From contig OX388312.1 in the NCBI GenBank assembly GCA_947579605.1, forward strand, positions 22,281,313 through 22,345,312: a stretch of DNA of 64,000 nucleotides. Direction: 5' to 3'. Origin of the DNA: Athripsodes cinereus. Its lineage: Eukaryota > Arthropoda > Insecta > Trichoptera > Leptoceridae. This document shows, in pieces, positions 21,693 to 33,741 of the stretch; the first letter of the stretch is position 1, and the number at the start of each line of letters is the position of its first letter. Both the position numbers and the translations under genes were made by a program. The notes beneath the pieces are model-generated. The model did no database searches and was not told where the DNA came from. It saw nothing but the letters and a program-made list of their open reading frames with translations.

Positions 21693-22492
21693 ATTATTAA
21701 TAGTCCACACCGCCGAATTGAGGTATCCAGAAATCGCTTTTTTGTTATTTATGACGTCAAATCCGGGAGTCACCGATACCAAACCCGCTAGAAAAACACT
21801 TCAACACGTCAACACAAAGAAACTTCCCAGTCAGACTAAAAAAAAATATTGTACCTAATGCAGTTGATTAAAGCGAAATTTAATTTAAAAAGCTTTTAAA
21901 TAGATAGCTTCGTATTTAGGAACGATGCCAGTTTCAATGTTATTAGTTTCAATAATGTAATATTAATTTTATAAAAACGTTGAATTTAGTGAAATAAATA
22001 ATATTTTCTTTTGAAAACAATATTTCAGTTTAACTCAAATGAACATAAAAAATAAAAGAGATAAAATCAAAAAGGGTTCCTTCCATCAATGAAAATAATA
22101 TAAATATAAACCAACATAATATAATACATCATTCAAACTATGATATTAACAATGTAGAGATATTTTACATCGTGATGTAAAGGTTTTTATATTTTTATTG
22201 AAGGAATATTATTAAAAAAATCTTATTCTCAGAAACGATTTCAACGACAAACATCAAATTATATTGTCGTAGAAGAAAAATTTACCCTCGTTTTTTTATT
22301 ACTCCCTCTATTGATGTTTGATTTTCACTTAACATTTAGAAAAAATGTAATATAATAACAAGTTTATACATTGTCGTGTACGTATTCATAAGGATTGTTA
22401 CATTTTTGAATATTTTTTTAATGAAATTTGTATTTAAAATTCATCCTTCTGTAGGTAGAAAAGTTATATTTCAAACATTAAAAACGCAGATA
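21693..22492. other. A+T-rich spacer inside the inverted-repeat pair
   Basis: No coding. The sequence between the GAA tail and the MITE is A+T-rich with no match that I can see elsewhere in the window. Confidence 0.5.
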
Positions 22493-22748
22493 ATATCGAT
22501 GGCATAGCGCACAGATGTGGTAAGTGCAGTTTTTACCAAAAATGAGTTATTATACGCATGCGAATCTACATCATCTGAAGTATGTTCCTTAGAAATATTA
22601 TTGCCTAACTCTGTGTCATTGACGAGATATTTAACAAAAACTATGTGTGGTAAGTACTAAATTGTATGGCATCTCAAACTTTCAACTTCGATTATCTCAA
22701 AACTATGAAAACTGCACTTACCACATCTGTGCGCTATGCCATCGATAT
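22493..22748. mobile_element. MITE, 256 bp, about 40-bp TIRs
   Basis: The left end 'ATATCGATGGCATAGCGCAC', continuing 'AGATGTGGTAAGTGCAGTTTT', is the reverse complement of the right end at about 22708-22748. The interior has no coding. A target duplication cannot be read because the ends themselves are palindromic (ATATCGAT). It is nested between the two 285-bp arms. Confidence 0.8.
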
Positions 22749-22953
22749 ATTCTTAGTCTAGTTAATTACTTACGATTAGTTTCTTTACGAATAAAGCGAG
22801 ATATTTTGAAATCAAACATTAACATTTGATTGTAACAAACATAACATGAACAAGTTATTTGTCCTAAAGGATGAGGTCATTAATATCCAAATATCTTCAT
22901 GGAATTACTGAAGGATGACGCCCACCAGGTATATCTTCAAAGAGTTTTCAGGA

Positions 22954-23238
22954 TACCTGTGCATCCTCATCGCCAGAGAAGCCTCCTATCTTTGGGTTTT
23001 TAAAAGATTAAGATAAGCGAGAAATTTTGGTAATAATTTATTAATTTATCAATGTCTTATAAGTAAATTTAGAATCTATTTAGGAATAAAGCAATTCATT
23101 TGACTTTTTGCCTTAAAAAATAAAGCTATTTAAAACATTCATCGTCAGTTTATTTCAGGATATTTTTTATTAAATTTTTGTTGAATTTTCTATATGTGGA
23201 TTATTATGTTATGTTTATGAGTATCAATATTATTATTA
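22954..23238 (-). repeat. Right arm of 285-bp inverted repeat
   Basis: Reverse complement of 20947-21231. Its inner border is at 'GGATACCTGTGCATCC', and its outer border at 'AATATTATTATTA'. Another LINE remnant begins immediately outside it. Confidence 0.85.
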
Positions 23239-23945
23239 CGATCGGAGAACCCGTTTTATTTTATTCGAAAACAAATGTAATGAAATATTTAGGAAGTTTG
23301 TTTGCGAGGGATGGAAGATGCGACAAGGATATCGAACGAAAAAAAGTGGCCGGTGCTAGGATTAACGGTGCACTTCGACCCATTGTCAGCAATGACAATG
23401 TATCGATCATGGCAAAATTGCTAGTGCACAATACCATCCTGGTACCGACACTTATGTATGCAAGCGAAACGTGGACATGGTTGAAGATGGACGAAAGTGG
23501 AATAAATGCTGTGGAGATGCGATCGCTGAGGAGGATGGTTGGTAAAACGTTGCGTGTTAGAGTGAGGAATGAGGATATAAGAAGAATGAGTGGATGCAAG
23601 AGGAGTGATGTGGATAGAATGCGTGTAAATAAATTAAGACGGTTTGGTCATGTGGAATGAATGGAAGAGGAAAGAATGACAAAGAGGATATATTTGGCTG
23701 AAAGGAGGGGTGTGAGGAAGCGCGGGCGTCCGAGAACTACATGGTTTGAACATGTAGATCAAATTCTCAATTACGATCGTGTTTTGAGTAAAAGAAACCA
23801 ACGTGCGTGCATGAGAAATTGTATGACTGTGGACGAAGCGAAAGAAGTAAGGACAGATCTAATTGGCGTTCCGTTCTCTCTGCCTACCCCACTTGGGATA
23901 CGGCGTGAGGGAATAGATAGGAGAGAACATGATGAAATAAACACA
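23239..23945 (+). mobile_element. LINE C-terminal region, one in-frame stop
   Basis: From about 23270 the frame reads 'MKYLGSLFARDGRCDKDIER', then 'GALRPI', 'LVPTLMYASETWTW', 'INAVEMRSLRRMVG', 'RVRNEDIRR', 'KLRRFGHVE', a TGA at 23658-23660, and in the same frame 'MEEERMTKRIYLAERRG', 'RKRGRPRTTWFEHVDQIL', 'RACMRNCMTVDEAKEVR' and 'PLGIRREGIDRREHDE'. This is the stretch after the RT active site of a common insect LINE group ('HVERM-..-RLTK', 'GRPR', 'DRRACM-RCM-VDEAREI'). The TGA replaces the usual arginine codon of HVERM by one base. Catalytic motifs and endonuclease are missing. It abuts the outer edge of the right 285-bp arm. The end around 23880-23945 is less certain. Confidence 0.85.
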
Positions 23946-25409
23946 GTTAACTATTGCACAGCTCAAAAATCAGCGACTATTAACAGCTAAGTTAGTTTTT
24001 AATATTATATTAGTTAATTAATTTGAAGTATTAAAAATTGTGATTTAAAATAGTTATTTTAGCAAAGAGGAAATAATGAACTACCTACTGAAGTTTTTTG
24101 GCAAATAACATTTTTCATCGTATTCGTCAAAATTTACATTGTTTTGTTAAAAACGTTTTTAATTTTATTTATATAAAAACTCTTATACCTCATATCTCAA
24201 CGATGTTAGATTTAATATAATTATTTTCAATCAAAAATAATAGGTAGGTAAGTATAGTAAGAAAATCGCCCGGGGTGATTTGTTTACAACAAAAAAAAAT
24301 ATTAACAAAGTGAGAATATTTTCTTTTAAAATATGTACAATATAATATAATATGTAAGTACTAAGTAGGTACTCATGTAATGTTGTAACAGTACAGTAGT
24401 ACTACTAAGGTTTCCTTTTTCCATATTAAATTGACCGTAGAAGGGACCGTTCCGGAAGAGAACACGCTTCATCGTTATTGTCCACATCTGAAGCAAACTG
24501 ACCAGCAACTCGATATAAGACGGATATCTTAGCGTCACAAGAGACCTTTAAAACCCTTTTTTTCTCTTTACCATTACTTTTATTATTATTATTATTATTT
24601 GCACCAGCTTTTAAAACCGACCGATTTCTGTTTACCCAGGTTTCAAAAAATTATCTCATTCATCTCTCTACATCACCACAGCATCTGCCACCATGGGGTA
24701 GTCAGTACACTAACGACATTTATTAAAATACTTGGTGTACTTCATCGCTTAATTTAAAAGAATGAGAGGCTAGTTTCATTCTAAAAACTTCACCTTTCTC
24801 ATCAAAGATCTTCACAATTCTGAGGATCGTGATCCCTAGGTAGCCCCTCATGAAAAAACTTACGCCATCCTCTTCTTCATTTCAAAAGGTAAATGAAAAA
24901 AATATATAATAAAGATTGAAAAGAACTAATTTTAATGATTAAAAAATTAGCAGCTTCTAACACACATATTAGGCTTTTTCGTTACGCACAGCAACACGTG
25001 AAACAAAAACGTACCTTTATATTTATGAACGCAATAAAATATTTGCGCGATGATTTTCTATAAATCTACTGTGTTTTTTTTTACTTCTTCAATCACGTCA
25101 CATCCCTTGCGGTGAAGACAAACAAAACAGAGAGTCACGCACGTTTTTTGTATGTACCCACTTGTTTTTCTACACATTTCATATTATTAAACGCTCTTTT
25201 ATTGTTTTTTTTTTCTACTTATTTACGTAACACGTGATTGACATGATAGCGATAGCATAAATATAAGAAATTGTTTTAAAACTCGTGTATTTATCAACCT
25301 TATCAACGTCATTTTGATAAATTTGATGGAGTTAAATACAGTTTGTTAAAAAAAAACTGTGATTGGTTTAAAAGGATAACTATACTTATTATTTTAATAA
25401 TAACAAATA
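23946..25409. other. Gene-free A+T-rich DNA
   Basis: No coding. At about 24680-24700 'GCCACCATGGGGTAGTCAGT' could be a worn fragment of repeat A, but the match is short. Confidence 0.5.
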
Positions 25410-25600
25410 TCTACTACTATACCATCAAGGCAAATTCCACAAGTGGGGTAGCCAGTAGACCATATGAACGTAATAAACATACAAACCGTCCTCTTCGTGT
25501 CAACAAAAAATTAAAATATTCAGGAAAGGTGGCAAATTTCATCGCTGAATTTATAACAAAAAATATATTTATTTCAGATAGTTAACAATCAAACAAGCAT
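25410..25600 (-). repeat. Repeat A
   Basis: 'ACTATACCATCAAGGCAAAT', 'TCCACAAGTGGGGTAGCCAG', 'CCGTCCTCTTCGTGTCAACA', 'TTCAGGAAAGGTGGCAAATT' and 'TCATCGCTGAATT' follow the family order on the plus strand. A 80-codon frame through it (25343-25585) is a by-product. Confidence 0.8.
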
Positions 25601-26207
25601 ACCTACCCTTTTTTTTATTCAAATTTGATAGAAAAACAGAATATAAAAAAGCTTCATGTTGATGCATCAAACATCGAAATCAAAAGTGAAAAATAGAATA
25701 AGGGGAAATGACAGTAAAATCTTTGAAAAAAATGAGACATTGACGAAGAAATGAAAAGAAAGGAGAAGTTTTTTTTCTCTAACCAGTATTAGAGTGACGT
25801 TTTTAATCTTGCATTTCTTCATCATCCCTTCTCTCACCCCCTCGTTATTAATTCTAATGACATGCCATATAAGAGATAATTAATCTTTGTTCCTACCTAC
25901 TAATATCCGCCATCTTGAAGGAGTGGAACCAACATAATAAGAATCACTAACAAAGCCTTCATTTGTTAAGCTGGTGATCTTTTATATTATTCTAGTATTT
26001 TTCAGAAATATACTATACAATAAATTTCTGATTATAATATTATACCTACATTATAATATTATACTACACTCTCTTATCATTGTTATTGTTAACATTGTTT
26101 TTTTATATTATATGAATATTGTTGTTTTTTTAAAATCAGATTGACAGTTTCCTAATAAGACGAAAGACGTCTCTCTCGTCGAATAAATCAATAGTGGAAT
26201 AAAACAC
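25601..26207. other. No gene seen
   Basis: A+T-rich; no assignable feature. Confidence 0.5.
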
Positions 26208-26394
26208 TTTTTTTTTTTTTTGAAAAAGATATATCTGGGTTTTTGTTATAAACCCAAATACAACCTTATACACCTTTCACAGTAAGCTACTAAAAGCTTG
26301 TGTCGTGAAAGGGGAGTTTGCCGGCACCTGGTATCGAACCACGGACCCCATGTTCACGAGGCCGAGACTCTACCTCCAGGCTACCGACGAACTC
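26208..26394 (-). mobile_element. tRNA-derived SINE, family 1, full length
   Basis: On the minus strand it begins 'GTTCGTCGGTAGCCTGGAGG', has B box GGTTCGATACC (one change from consensus) and ends 'CCAGATATATCTTTTTC' followed by an A run (T run at 26208-26221 on the plus strand). Length and layout match the copy at 13602-13778. The run CTTTTTC keeps a usable polymerase III stop. No convincing target-site duplication is visible. Confidence 0.9.
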
Positions 26395-26519
26395 TTTTAT
26401 TTTTTAAGACGAACTTGTTTTATTTATTTCGCTTTGGAATACTACTACCTAAACACCAACACAATGGATAGATTCATCAATTATAAATATTTAAAGCTGA
26501 GAAATCAATATAGTAAATA

Positions 26520-26572
26520 GTTTAGTGTACTGGCTGCCGCACTTATGGGATACGTCATGATGGCAAAGTATA
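26520..26572 (+). repeat. Repeat A, hairpin-end fragment
   Basis: 'GTACTGGCTGCCGCACTTAT' and 'GGGATACGTCATGATGGCAA' represent only the hairpin end of repeat A. Confidence 0.6.
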
Positions 26573-26624
26573 ATAAATATCATCCATAATTCATAAACTT
26601 GATATTGGATGTTTTGGATATCAC

Positions 26625-26758
26625 ATCTTTAATTCAACAATGAGGTTACCATCCTGAATTTCTTTATTTTTGTTGATACGGAGAGGATAGCTTGCATGTT
26701 TATAAAATGCAGCTGGTTTGCTGGCTATCCACTTGTGGGATATGCTATGATGGTATAG
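26625..26758 (+). repeat. Repeat A
   Basis: 'TTCAACAATGAGGTTACCAT', 'TTTTTGTTGATACGGAGAGG', 'GCTGGTTTGCTGGCTATCCA' and 'GTGGGATATGCTATGATGGT' follow the family order. Two copies (this and 26520-26572) lie in the same direction within 250 bases. Confidence 0.8.
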
Positions 26759-29700
26759 TTTATATTTTGCCTTTGAACAATAATCATATATGAAACACAC
26801 GTATTAAAAGAAAATGAATTTAACTTAATATTTAATTAAGTATACCAAGCATTAATTTAATTAAATTCCCGACAATATTTTAGTGCTGAAAAAATTATGA
26901 GTCGCTGTGGACAGAGGGTTTCGATAAATAAAACATTAGTTAACGAAATAATATTATTTTAAATTATATTTTCATTATACATATTTGTATAAATAATTAA
27001 AAAATATTCGACGTATGTGCAAAGATAATCTGAACAAATACAGAGTAGGTATCCATCAATTATCCAACAATGTACCTAAAAATCTGATTATTGATCTTGT
27101 AAATTCATTCAACGAATCAATTTTCTATATTGGATATTGAATTGAATACGGTACCAATATTAATTAAACAATAAGTGCTTGATAATCGATCTGAATATTA
27201 TTTTTTTACTGCATATGCATGCTATTGCACATTCCCACACAGTCAGCGATATATCCATAACTGATTCACGAGTGAAGCAATGCAAATAATAATTGCAATA
27301 TTGTTGGACAAAGTGCAGTCATACAACATTTCACTACCGTGCATAGAAATAGTACTTATCTATTAGCAATGCACATCCATGTAACAATCATAGCCAAAAC
27401 TAAATATCTAGCTCTCATTGTGGTACTCTGAGAAAATACCATCATCATCAAAATAGTTGATACGAATTGAACACGATATTAGTTACTCCATCAAAGTGTA
27501 GTCGAAATTGAAAACTATTAACAACCGTTCAAAACTTGTTGCACCTCACAAATCGTTAAACACGATAGTTTCAAGACTGAACTTTAAGGACGAACTAAAG
27601 AGCGATGTGGCACTATTTATATCTACTATTTCGTAACTAAATATACTTAGGTATTATTGACTCAAAAATGCTAATTAATCAATAATATTTACAAAATTCT
27701 ACATTGTAAACTGGTGAAATAAGTGTATAAAAACTACTTTAATGAATGTCTTGCCTTTAGTATACAAATTCAACCTTCTACATAGTTACATATTTTGTGT
27801 AGATAGTGCTGTTTTAATATTTTGTTTTTCAGATCACCGTTTGTGAATAAGCTTTCGCTTTTTATAAGTTTCACCCCGGATAGCAGATGTTTATAAGAAT
27901 GAATTTAATATACCTTGGTACTTAACTGGAGAATGTTTCAATATGAAAAAATAGTAATCAAATCGTAACGTTATATTTGTAAGAATTTATCTTTGAATCA
28001 AAGAAATTTAAACTCTTATATACATAATAAATAAATTATATTTCTTTTTGAAAAAACAAAAAGGAAAGAATTCTAAACTTACATCTTTCTTAATAAAAAC
28101 AAACCCCTTTGTGAAACGGCTACAAATTATTAGAAAACATTCCCCAGTCTAAACTATTTTAAAAGCTTCGGTATATCTTGTTGCAAACAACAAAATACTA
28201 CAGTTAAATTGCCTACTAGCTTAGAACAATACGGCTGGGCCCTACGCTATGCTCTACATCGTAGACTTGAGTGTAATTGAACTAGAAAAGAATTTGCCTT
28301 ATTATTATAGGACCCATATGGGACGAAGGCATATGTCATGGTGAATTTATAGCCTTGGGAAGTACATTTTTTACTTATTGCTTTACATCTGTTTCAGATT
28401 TATTTATGTATTTCCTTCAAGAATGCGTTCAGCCTTTACATTCCGCCTTCATTTCCTTATTTCATAAAATTATGTATTGTATCCACAAACAAATGAGTAT
28501 TTTAGATACATACATACTTCCATCATAATTTTCGTCAGTTGATTCATTTAACTCTTCCGCTATATATGTACATATGAAAGATATAAATTAATCATGTTAA
28601 TTTCAAACAAATTTGTAATGCGATTATTATAAAAGAGATGCTTTCACTAATTTCTCCGCATTTCGAATACAATGACAATAAAGGTTCTCATTTAAATTCA
28701 AAATACAAATTATTATTAATATGAGAAACCAAAAATACCATTCCTCAAAGATTGCTTTAAGACCCACATATGAATGTGTATGCTGTAAAGGCAGGAATTT
28801 CGTGAAGATAACATAAATTTTCTCTGAGAACAATTCATCTTATATGCTACTGATACTGGCTTACTTTAAGGGTTGTTGTTAATCGCAGTCTCTATGGGGT
28901 GAAGTCAGCTGTACTCTCGTCCTGAGAATCTGCTTGCTTTAAATGGCGCATCAACATTATAATAACCACAGGACTATTTATCTTTCGCTTGTACATTATT
29001 CCTGTTTCTTATAGAAATAATAATAAAGCATTAACCGGTTTTCATTATGTTTGAGGAAGTTTAATTATATGGCAAAATTCAACATTGCATTTACACTGAT
29101 AACGAAATCAATTATCACCTACAACTATTTTTATGGTTTTTAAACAAATACCTACACCACCGCGAATTGCATTACTTCAACGATTATTCTAGTTACAAGT
29201 GCTTATAATCATCAATCTATTCAAGGATTTTTGAGTTTTTTTTTTTAATAATTTTTCGCTTCTCCTTTTCAAATGAATTAAATTTATACTCTTATTTTTA
29301 TTGACAAAAATACATTACTTTATTAAGGTATGAAGTAAACACTTAACTTTTTTTATAAATACACACTTTATTTGATAGGGGATAGGTGATTTTCAAAAGT
29401 ATGTAATTACATATTAATAAAAAAGTTTTAAAATATACTCTTAACCGGTATTTTAAACGTTAATGTTGCCACCTTTTGAGAGTGACACAGTATGTCCATA
29501 AACTTCTAGTAAAACCAGAGTTTGTCAATTAAATTTTCTTAACAAATAAGTAAAAAATTTATTGACTAATAGTCATTTGAAGTTCGATACTGTGCGGGTG
29601 GGATTTGCTGTTGAGTATGTCATGAAATATTTATCGACAGGTAAAATACTTTGAAAGTTTCGCCCGTACAACGGTAATTGAGGGACATTTATTTATTATT

Positions 29701-31904
29701 CTTCGTATAAATACAACGAGATAAAAATATTTTCCGTCATTTATTGAGTTAGCAGCAGTAGAAGCAGCATGTGCATATACTATCAGTTGGTACCTCGTGT
29801 ACACTGCGATAGATTTTTATTAGTTAGTATTGAATGAATGAATTGAAAGCCATTGCATTGGAATACAAAATGTATTCAAGCGTTGTAGGATTCCTCTGTA
29901 AACTCAAAATCTCATTTCACACAAACATTCCGAACATTCTGTGTATTCAAACATAATAATATGTACATACTACTGAGTAGTCATACTGTGAATACTAACA
30001 AATTTAATGGTTAAATTTTTCATTTAAAAAGAATCTTTAGACGCGAAAACTACTACTACTTCTACTAAATACATACATGCAACTAATGAATAATCTTTTC
30101 ATGAATATTATTTTTCTTTCTCTACCATACAAAATATGTACATACTTAGCTAATATGTTTTTTTTCAAGAACATTGAGTTTAGACCAAAATGAATCAAAA
30201 TATTATTTTTTAATGAATGGTCATGTTTTTTGCGCTTACATTTTACACTGTAAGCCGAGAATGAAAAGTTTTGCACAAAATAATAATTTATTTACGGAAA
30301 CGAAAACATACAAACTTAAATATTTATTTATAAATAACGAATATGAAGGGTATACATATGAAATTATTAAGCACTTACAACAGATGCACGTCAACAATGC
30401 ACGTAAAATATTCCAAAGTATTTCTGGTATTTAATTACACCAGAAAATATTTTTTATGTAGGAGTAAAAATCTCTATATTCTTTATTTATTACCCTTTAT
30501 TACCCAAATTACCCAGGAGGATACACGAAATATCTGGATGAATACTGAAATAAATTTAAGATAACAGAAGAATCTTCTACATGAGACATTATTGAACAAA
30601 ATCTTTCTTATCTTTAAAGCGAGAACAGTGTCACCGCAGAGCTATTCGCAGATTAAAGATTATAGAGATAAAATTAAAGCTTAATTTGTTAGTCAAACAC
30701 ACACAGAATATTTTTTAAAAGTGTATTCCCAAAGTAAAGATGCAGTATTTTTTTTAATCAAAACAAGTTTATAATTGTTTAAATGTTACTAGTTATTTAA
30801 TTTCAATTATGGTTTAAAATATCTCTGTTTTTTTACATTTTGTAAGAAAGAAAGTAAGTTAACTAATCATGTATATTTTAGATTGATCAATTACATTTTT
30901 TCTCGATAATACAATAATGAGTTGAGATAAATGAAACTTTATAAGAAAAATAAAGCCAAGGAAAAAGTCCAGTAGCTGGAATTCCCCAATGACAAGTGAT
31001 AATTTTCAAAAAGAGAAAAGAATGTGAAATAGGTACTTTAAACGTTCTTCTCGGTTTTGTGAAAGAATATTTTCTTAAAGTCTCTTATTTAGACTTTTCA
31101 AAAGTGAGGACTTTTTTCATAGGTCTAAGATACCAGTATATTATGATCTTAGACCCTTACAGCTTAATTTCTACTTCCCTTCCTCCATCTCCATATGTTT
31201 AAAAAGGTATGGGAATTTGACATATTTCATAATCTCGAATATTTAACAGATTTACTTTACTAAGTTTAAAGTATCACACAAAAAAAATACTGTTCTTTGT
31301 TCCGTTGACCGGAGGTTGGAAACCACTACTTAGGAACATATGTAGCTTACGTAATACATTCTTTTGAGATAATTACAAATAGCTCATAGTAAAAAAATAA
31401 TGGCATTTTTAGGTATCAACTAAGATATTGCACCAAAGTGCATTGTGATTCATATCAAAATAAGTTGAAGGCATAGGATTATAGTGTATTGCATACAATA
31501 ATGATGTATATAATATGGATGGAAATATCTTGTAAAGTTAGAAGCTAATTGTATCTCTACGTATCGAATTCAGAACATACATACCTACATGCATTAAGGA
31601 AGTGAAAAGTGTTTTGTGCAGACGATGAATGAACCGTGATAGCTGATTGTAATGCAAATGGTCAACATAATACGGAGTATTACTTGTGTAATTCAGTTTC
31701 TAGAATGAACTATCCAACTGAATATCCGCTACAGAATCTAGGATAGTACGTTGTTACATAAGTTTAAGGTTTGCCTCTAGGAAAATGTAGGTATGTTAGA
31801 ACTTTAAGTTGCAGTAAAACGCAGGTATTCGTGAAATCACGAAGCATCTCCACGAACCATCTTTGATGTGGTATACTACTTGTACTTAATTTCATATTTT
31901 TATT
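26759..31904. other. Five-kilobase gene-free A+T-rich region
   Basis: I see no LINE, SINE or coding remnant in this long stretch. Frames of up to 86 codons (30174-30434) are low-complexity, and neighbouring frames overlap on both strands. The segment 29327-29373 is an inverted relative of 10079-10124. The region could be intron or intergenic DNA; nothing in the sequence decides which. Confidence 0.5.
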
Positions 31905-31985
31905 ACCATGAAGAAGAAAACTTGCATGCTTATTACACGCAGTAAGGCTGCTGGCTACCCCACATGTAGGGAATGCTGTGATGGT
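31905..31985 (+). repeat. Repeat A, partial
   Basis: 'AACTTGCATGCTTATTACAC', 'GGCTGCTGGCTACCCCACAT' and 'GGGAATGCTGTGATGGTACA' are the hairpin half of repeat A. The other half cannot be traced upstream. Confidence 0.65.
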
Positions 31986-32009
31986 ACAGATAGATAGATA
32001 TAATTTAAT

Positions 32010-32054
32010 TATTACAGGTGAGAATTGATTTTGATTCAATTCTCACCTGTAATA
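32010..32054. repeat. Perfect short hairpin, 19-bp arms
   Basis: 'TATTACAGGTGAGAATTGA' (32010-32028) pairs with 'TCAATTCTCACCTGTAATA' (32036-32054) across a 7-base loop. It has no T run after it and no neighbouring gene, so it is not a terminator in any ordinary sense. It could be a very short foldback or a local inversion duplication. Confidence 0.75.
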
Positions 32055-32264
32055 GAATCATATATTTTTTTCTACACCCTTATTTTATACCACAATTACT
32101 TACATAAACATACAATGTGGCGTCTTTGAGGTTATGCTACGAGTACACGGTGCTCTCTATTATATTTAAATATATAGAGTGTTTTTTTGGTATTCATATA
32201 AATTGAAACTTACACCTAAGAAAGTGTTTATATGACGTATATAATATTATGATTTATCTCAAGA

Positions 32265-32490
32265 TATGTTTCACCTGCAGGATAGAGAAAGGAGTAGATA
32301 TTAGGTGTTTCGACGTTTAAGAATTGGTTAAGGCAGGTTTAAGCGGTGCTGGGTTTGATTGTTAATAGGTGCAGTCGGCTGGACGAAGCTGCTATACAAC
32401 AATGAGTGAAGTCACCCGCTTTGAGAGGATTAATACGAAAAAAGCATAAGAGAGAATCGTGGAATATGTGAACTATGCCATGGTGAAAAA
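32265..32490 (+). mobile_element. Repeat B plus SINE-like family C, contiguous
   Basis: The first part ('CACCTGCAGGATAGAGAAAG', 'ATTAGGTGTTTCGACG', 'GGTTAAGGCAGG') is repeat B. From 32345, 'GCTGGGTTTGATTG', 'GCAGTCGGCTGGACGAAGCT', 'GCTATACAACAATGAGTGAA' and 'AATATGTGAACTATGCCATG' match the minus strand of 4680-4865. Because B and C are joined in both places, they are probably one element. Its loose B box points to a polymerase III origin, which is inference. Confidence 0.5.
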
Positions 32491-33659
32491 CGTTTAGGCC
32501 AGCAAGATTTTTTTTTGTTTTATTATTCCACTTAATGAAAAGTCTCTCTCAAATAAATAATTTAAATTTTCTTTGTATATCCGTGTTACAAAGTAATATT
32601 GATTGTATTGTATTAAAAAACAAGTTTTATTTTTAATATTGCAATGCAATATTGTATTGATTGAATAGGTTTGATATTCCATTCAAAAGCCAGAATGAAT
32701 ATTGTCCATTGTAAATGATTAGATGGGTACCTACACAAACATATATTCATGACAATCAACATTGAAATGAACGATAACTTGAAATGAAACCTTATTGTTC
32801 TGTAACCGGAACCGAAGGCAATTCTACAGAACTTTTGTTTCGGCATGATATTTTTATAAGTACCTAAACAGTTATATGAGAATATAAGGAATGCTTAATT
32901 TTTTTGTGAAAATAATAAATCTTCAAACAAAGGAATTCGAATGAATATTATGTTCTCGGAAGCAAACATATGAAGGGCTTTAATAATGTCCCATACCATC
33001 AACGTTTTCTTTCCATTGTTTAATTTTTTTTAATGGTGAATAAATTATTATTGTTGAACTAGTCCATTTGTCATTTAAATAAAAAAAATGTGTAATATTC
33101 GTGATCTACACAATTTATTTTCTTTGTTCTTTTTTTTTCAGAACACGGTGTCTTCTTTGAATCGAATGTGGAATAACTTGTTTCAATAGCACGGATAGCA
33201 CTTCCTACAAACTCTTACATATTATTACATAATCGACTGTCTTCTCTATTTGGTATGTCGAGATGGTATAAATGAATATATTTTATAAATTATTTCAATA
33301 TGTTTTTTTTTTCAGATGTAAACACAAAAAGTCTCTAACATTTACTTTGTTTTTTGTTATCGAAATATGTGAATGGTTTTGTCATTTGTGCGTTGTGACC
33401 TCGTCCAGTTACAGTTAAAATTCTAATATTCTATGTATACGTTTGTTGCTGACTGGTTGAGCAAGCAGCCAATAATGAATTGAACTGAATTATTCTAGCA
33501 CCATTAAGACAGTAGATCTTGATACATTCTATATCTAAAATATAAGATCTCGAATAATTGGTGTTTCTATGGATTCATGCTTCACGATTGATGGATCTTA
33601 TATTTTGACATTGAGAATGGTGGAATTCGAAAAAGCTGTCTATTTACACCGAAAGTGAT
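32491..33659. other. No gene; faint repeat traces
   Basis: Around 33245-33265 'TGGTATGTCGAGATGGTATA' resembles a worn repeat A end (compare 9825-9838). Around 33371-33430 'GGTTTTGTCATTTGTGCG' and 'TTCTAATATTCTA' resemble the far end of the 57117-57545 palindrome. No coding is supported. Confidence 0.4.
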
Positions 33660-33741
33660 CATTTAAGCCAACCTCGAGTCAGTTTATAAGCGTTGGGGTG
33701 GCTTTTTTATTTCTTTCGGCTAGGTTTTGCACAATGTTACT
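33660..33741 (+). repeat. Repeat B-related fragment
   Basis: 'AAGCGTTGGGGTGGCTTTTT', 'TTCTTTCGGCTAGGTTTTGC' and 'ACAATGTTAC' parallel 57455-57510 ('AAGCGTTGGGACACC', 'CTTCCGATTAGATTTTAC', 'ACAATGTTGC'). It stops where the hairpin at 33742 begins. Confidence 0.5.

Noticed and set aside
20947..23238. A complete DNA transposon with a transposase gene
   Set aside because: The only coding sequence inside is a LINE C-terminus; no transposase motif is visible.
32010..32054. Rho-independent terminator
   Set aside because: The hairpin has no T run and the genome is eukaryotic in character.
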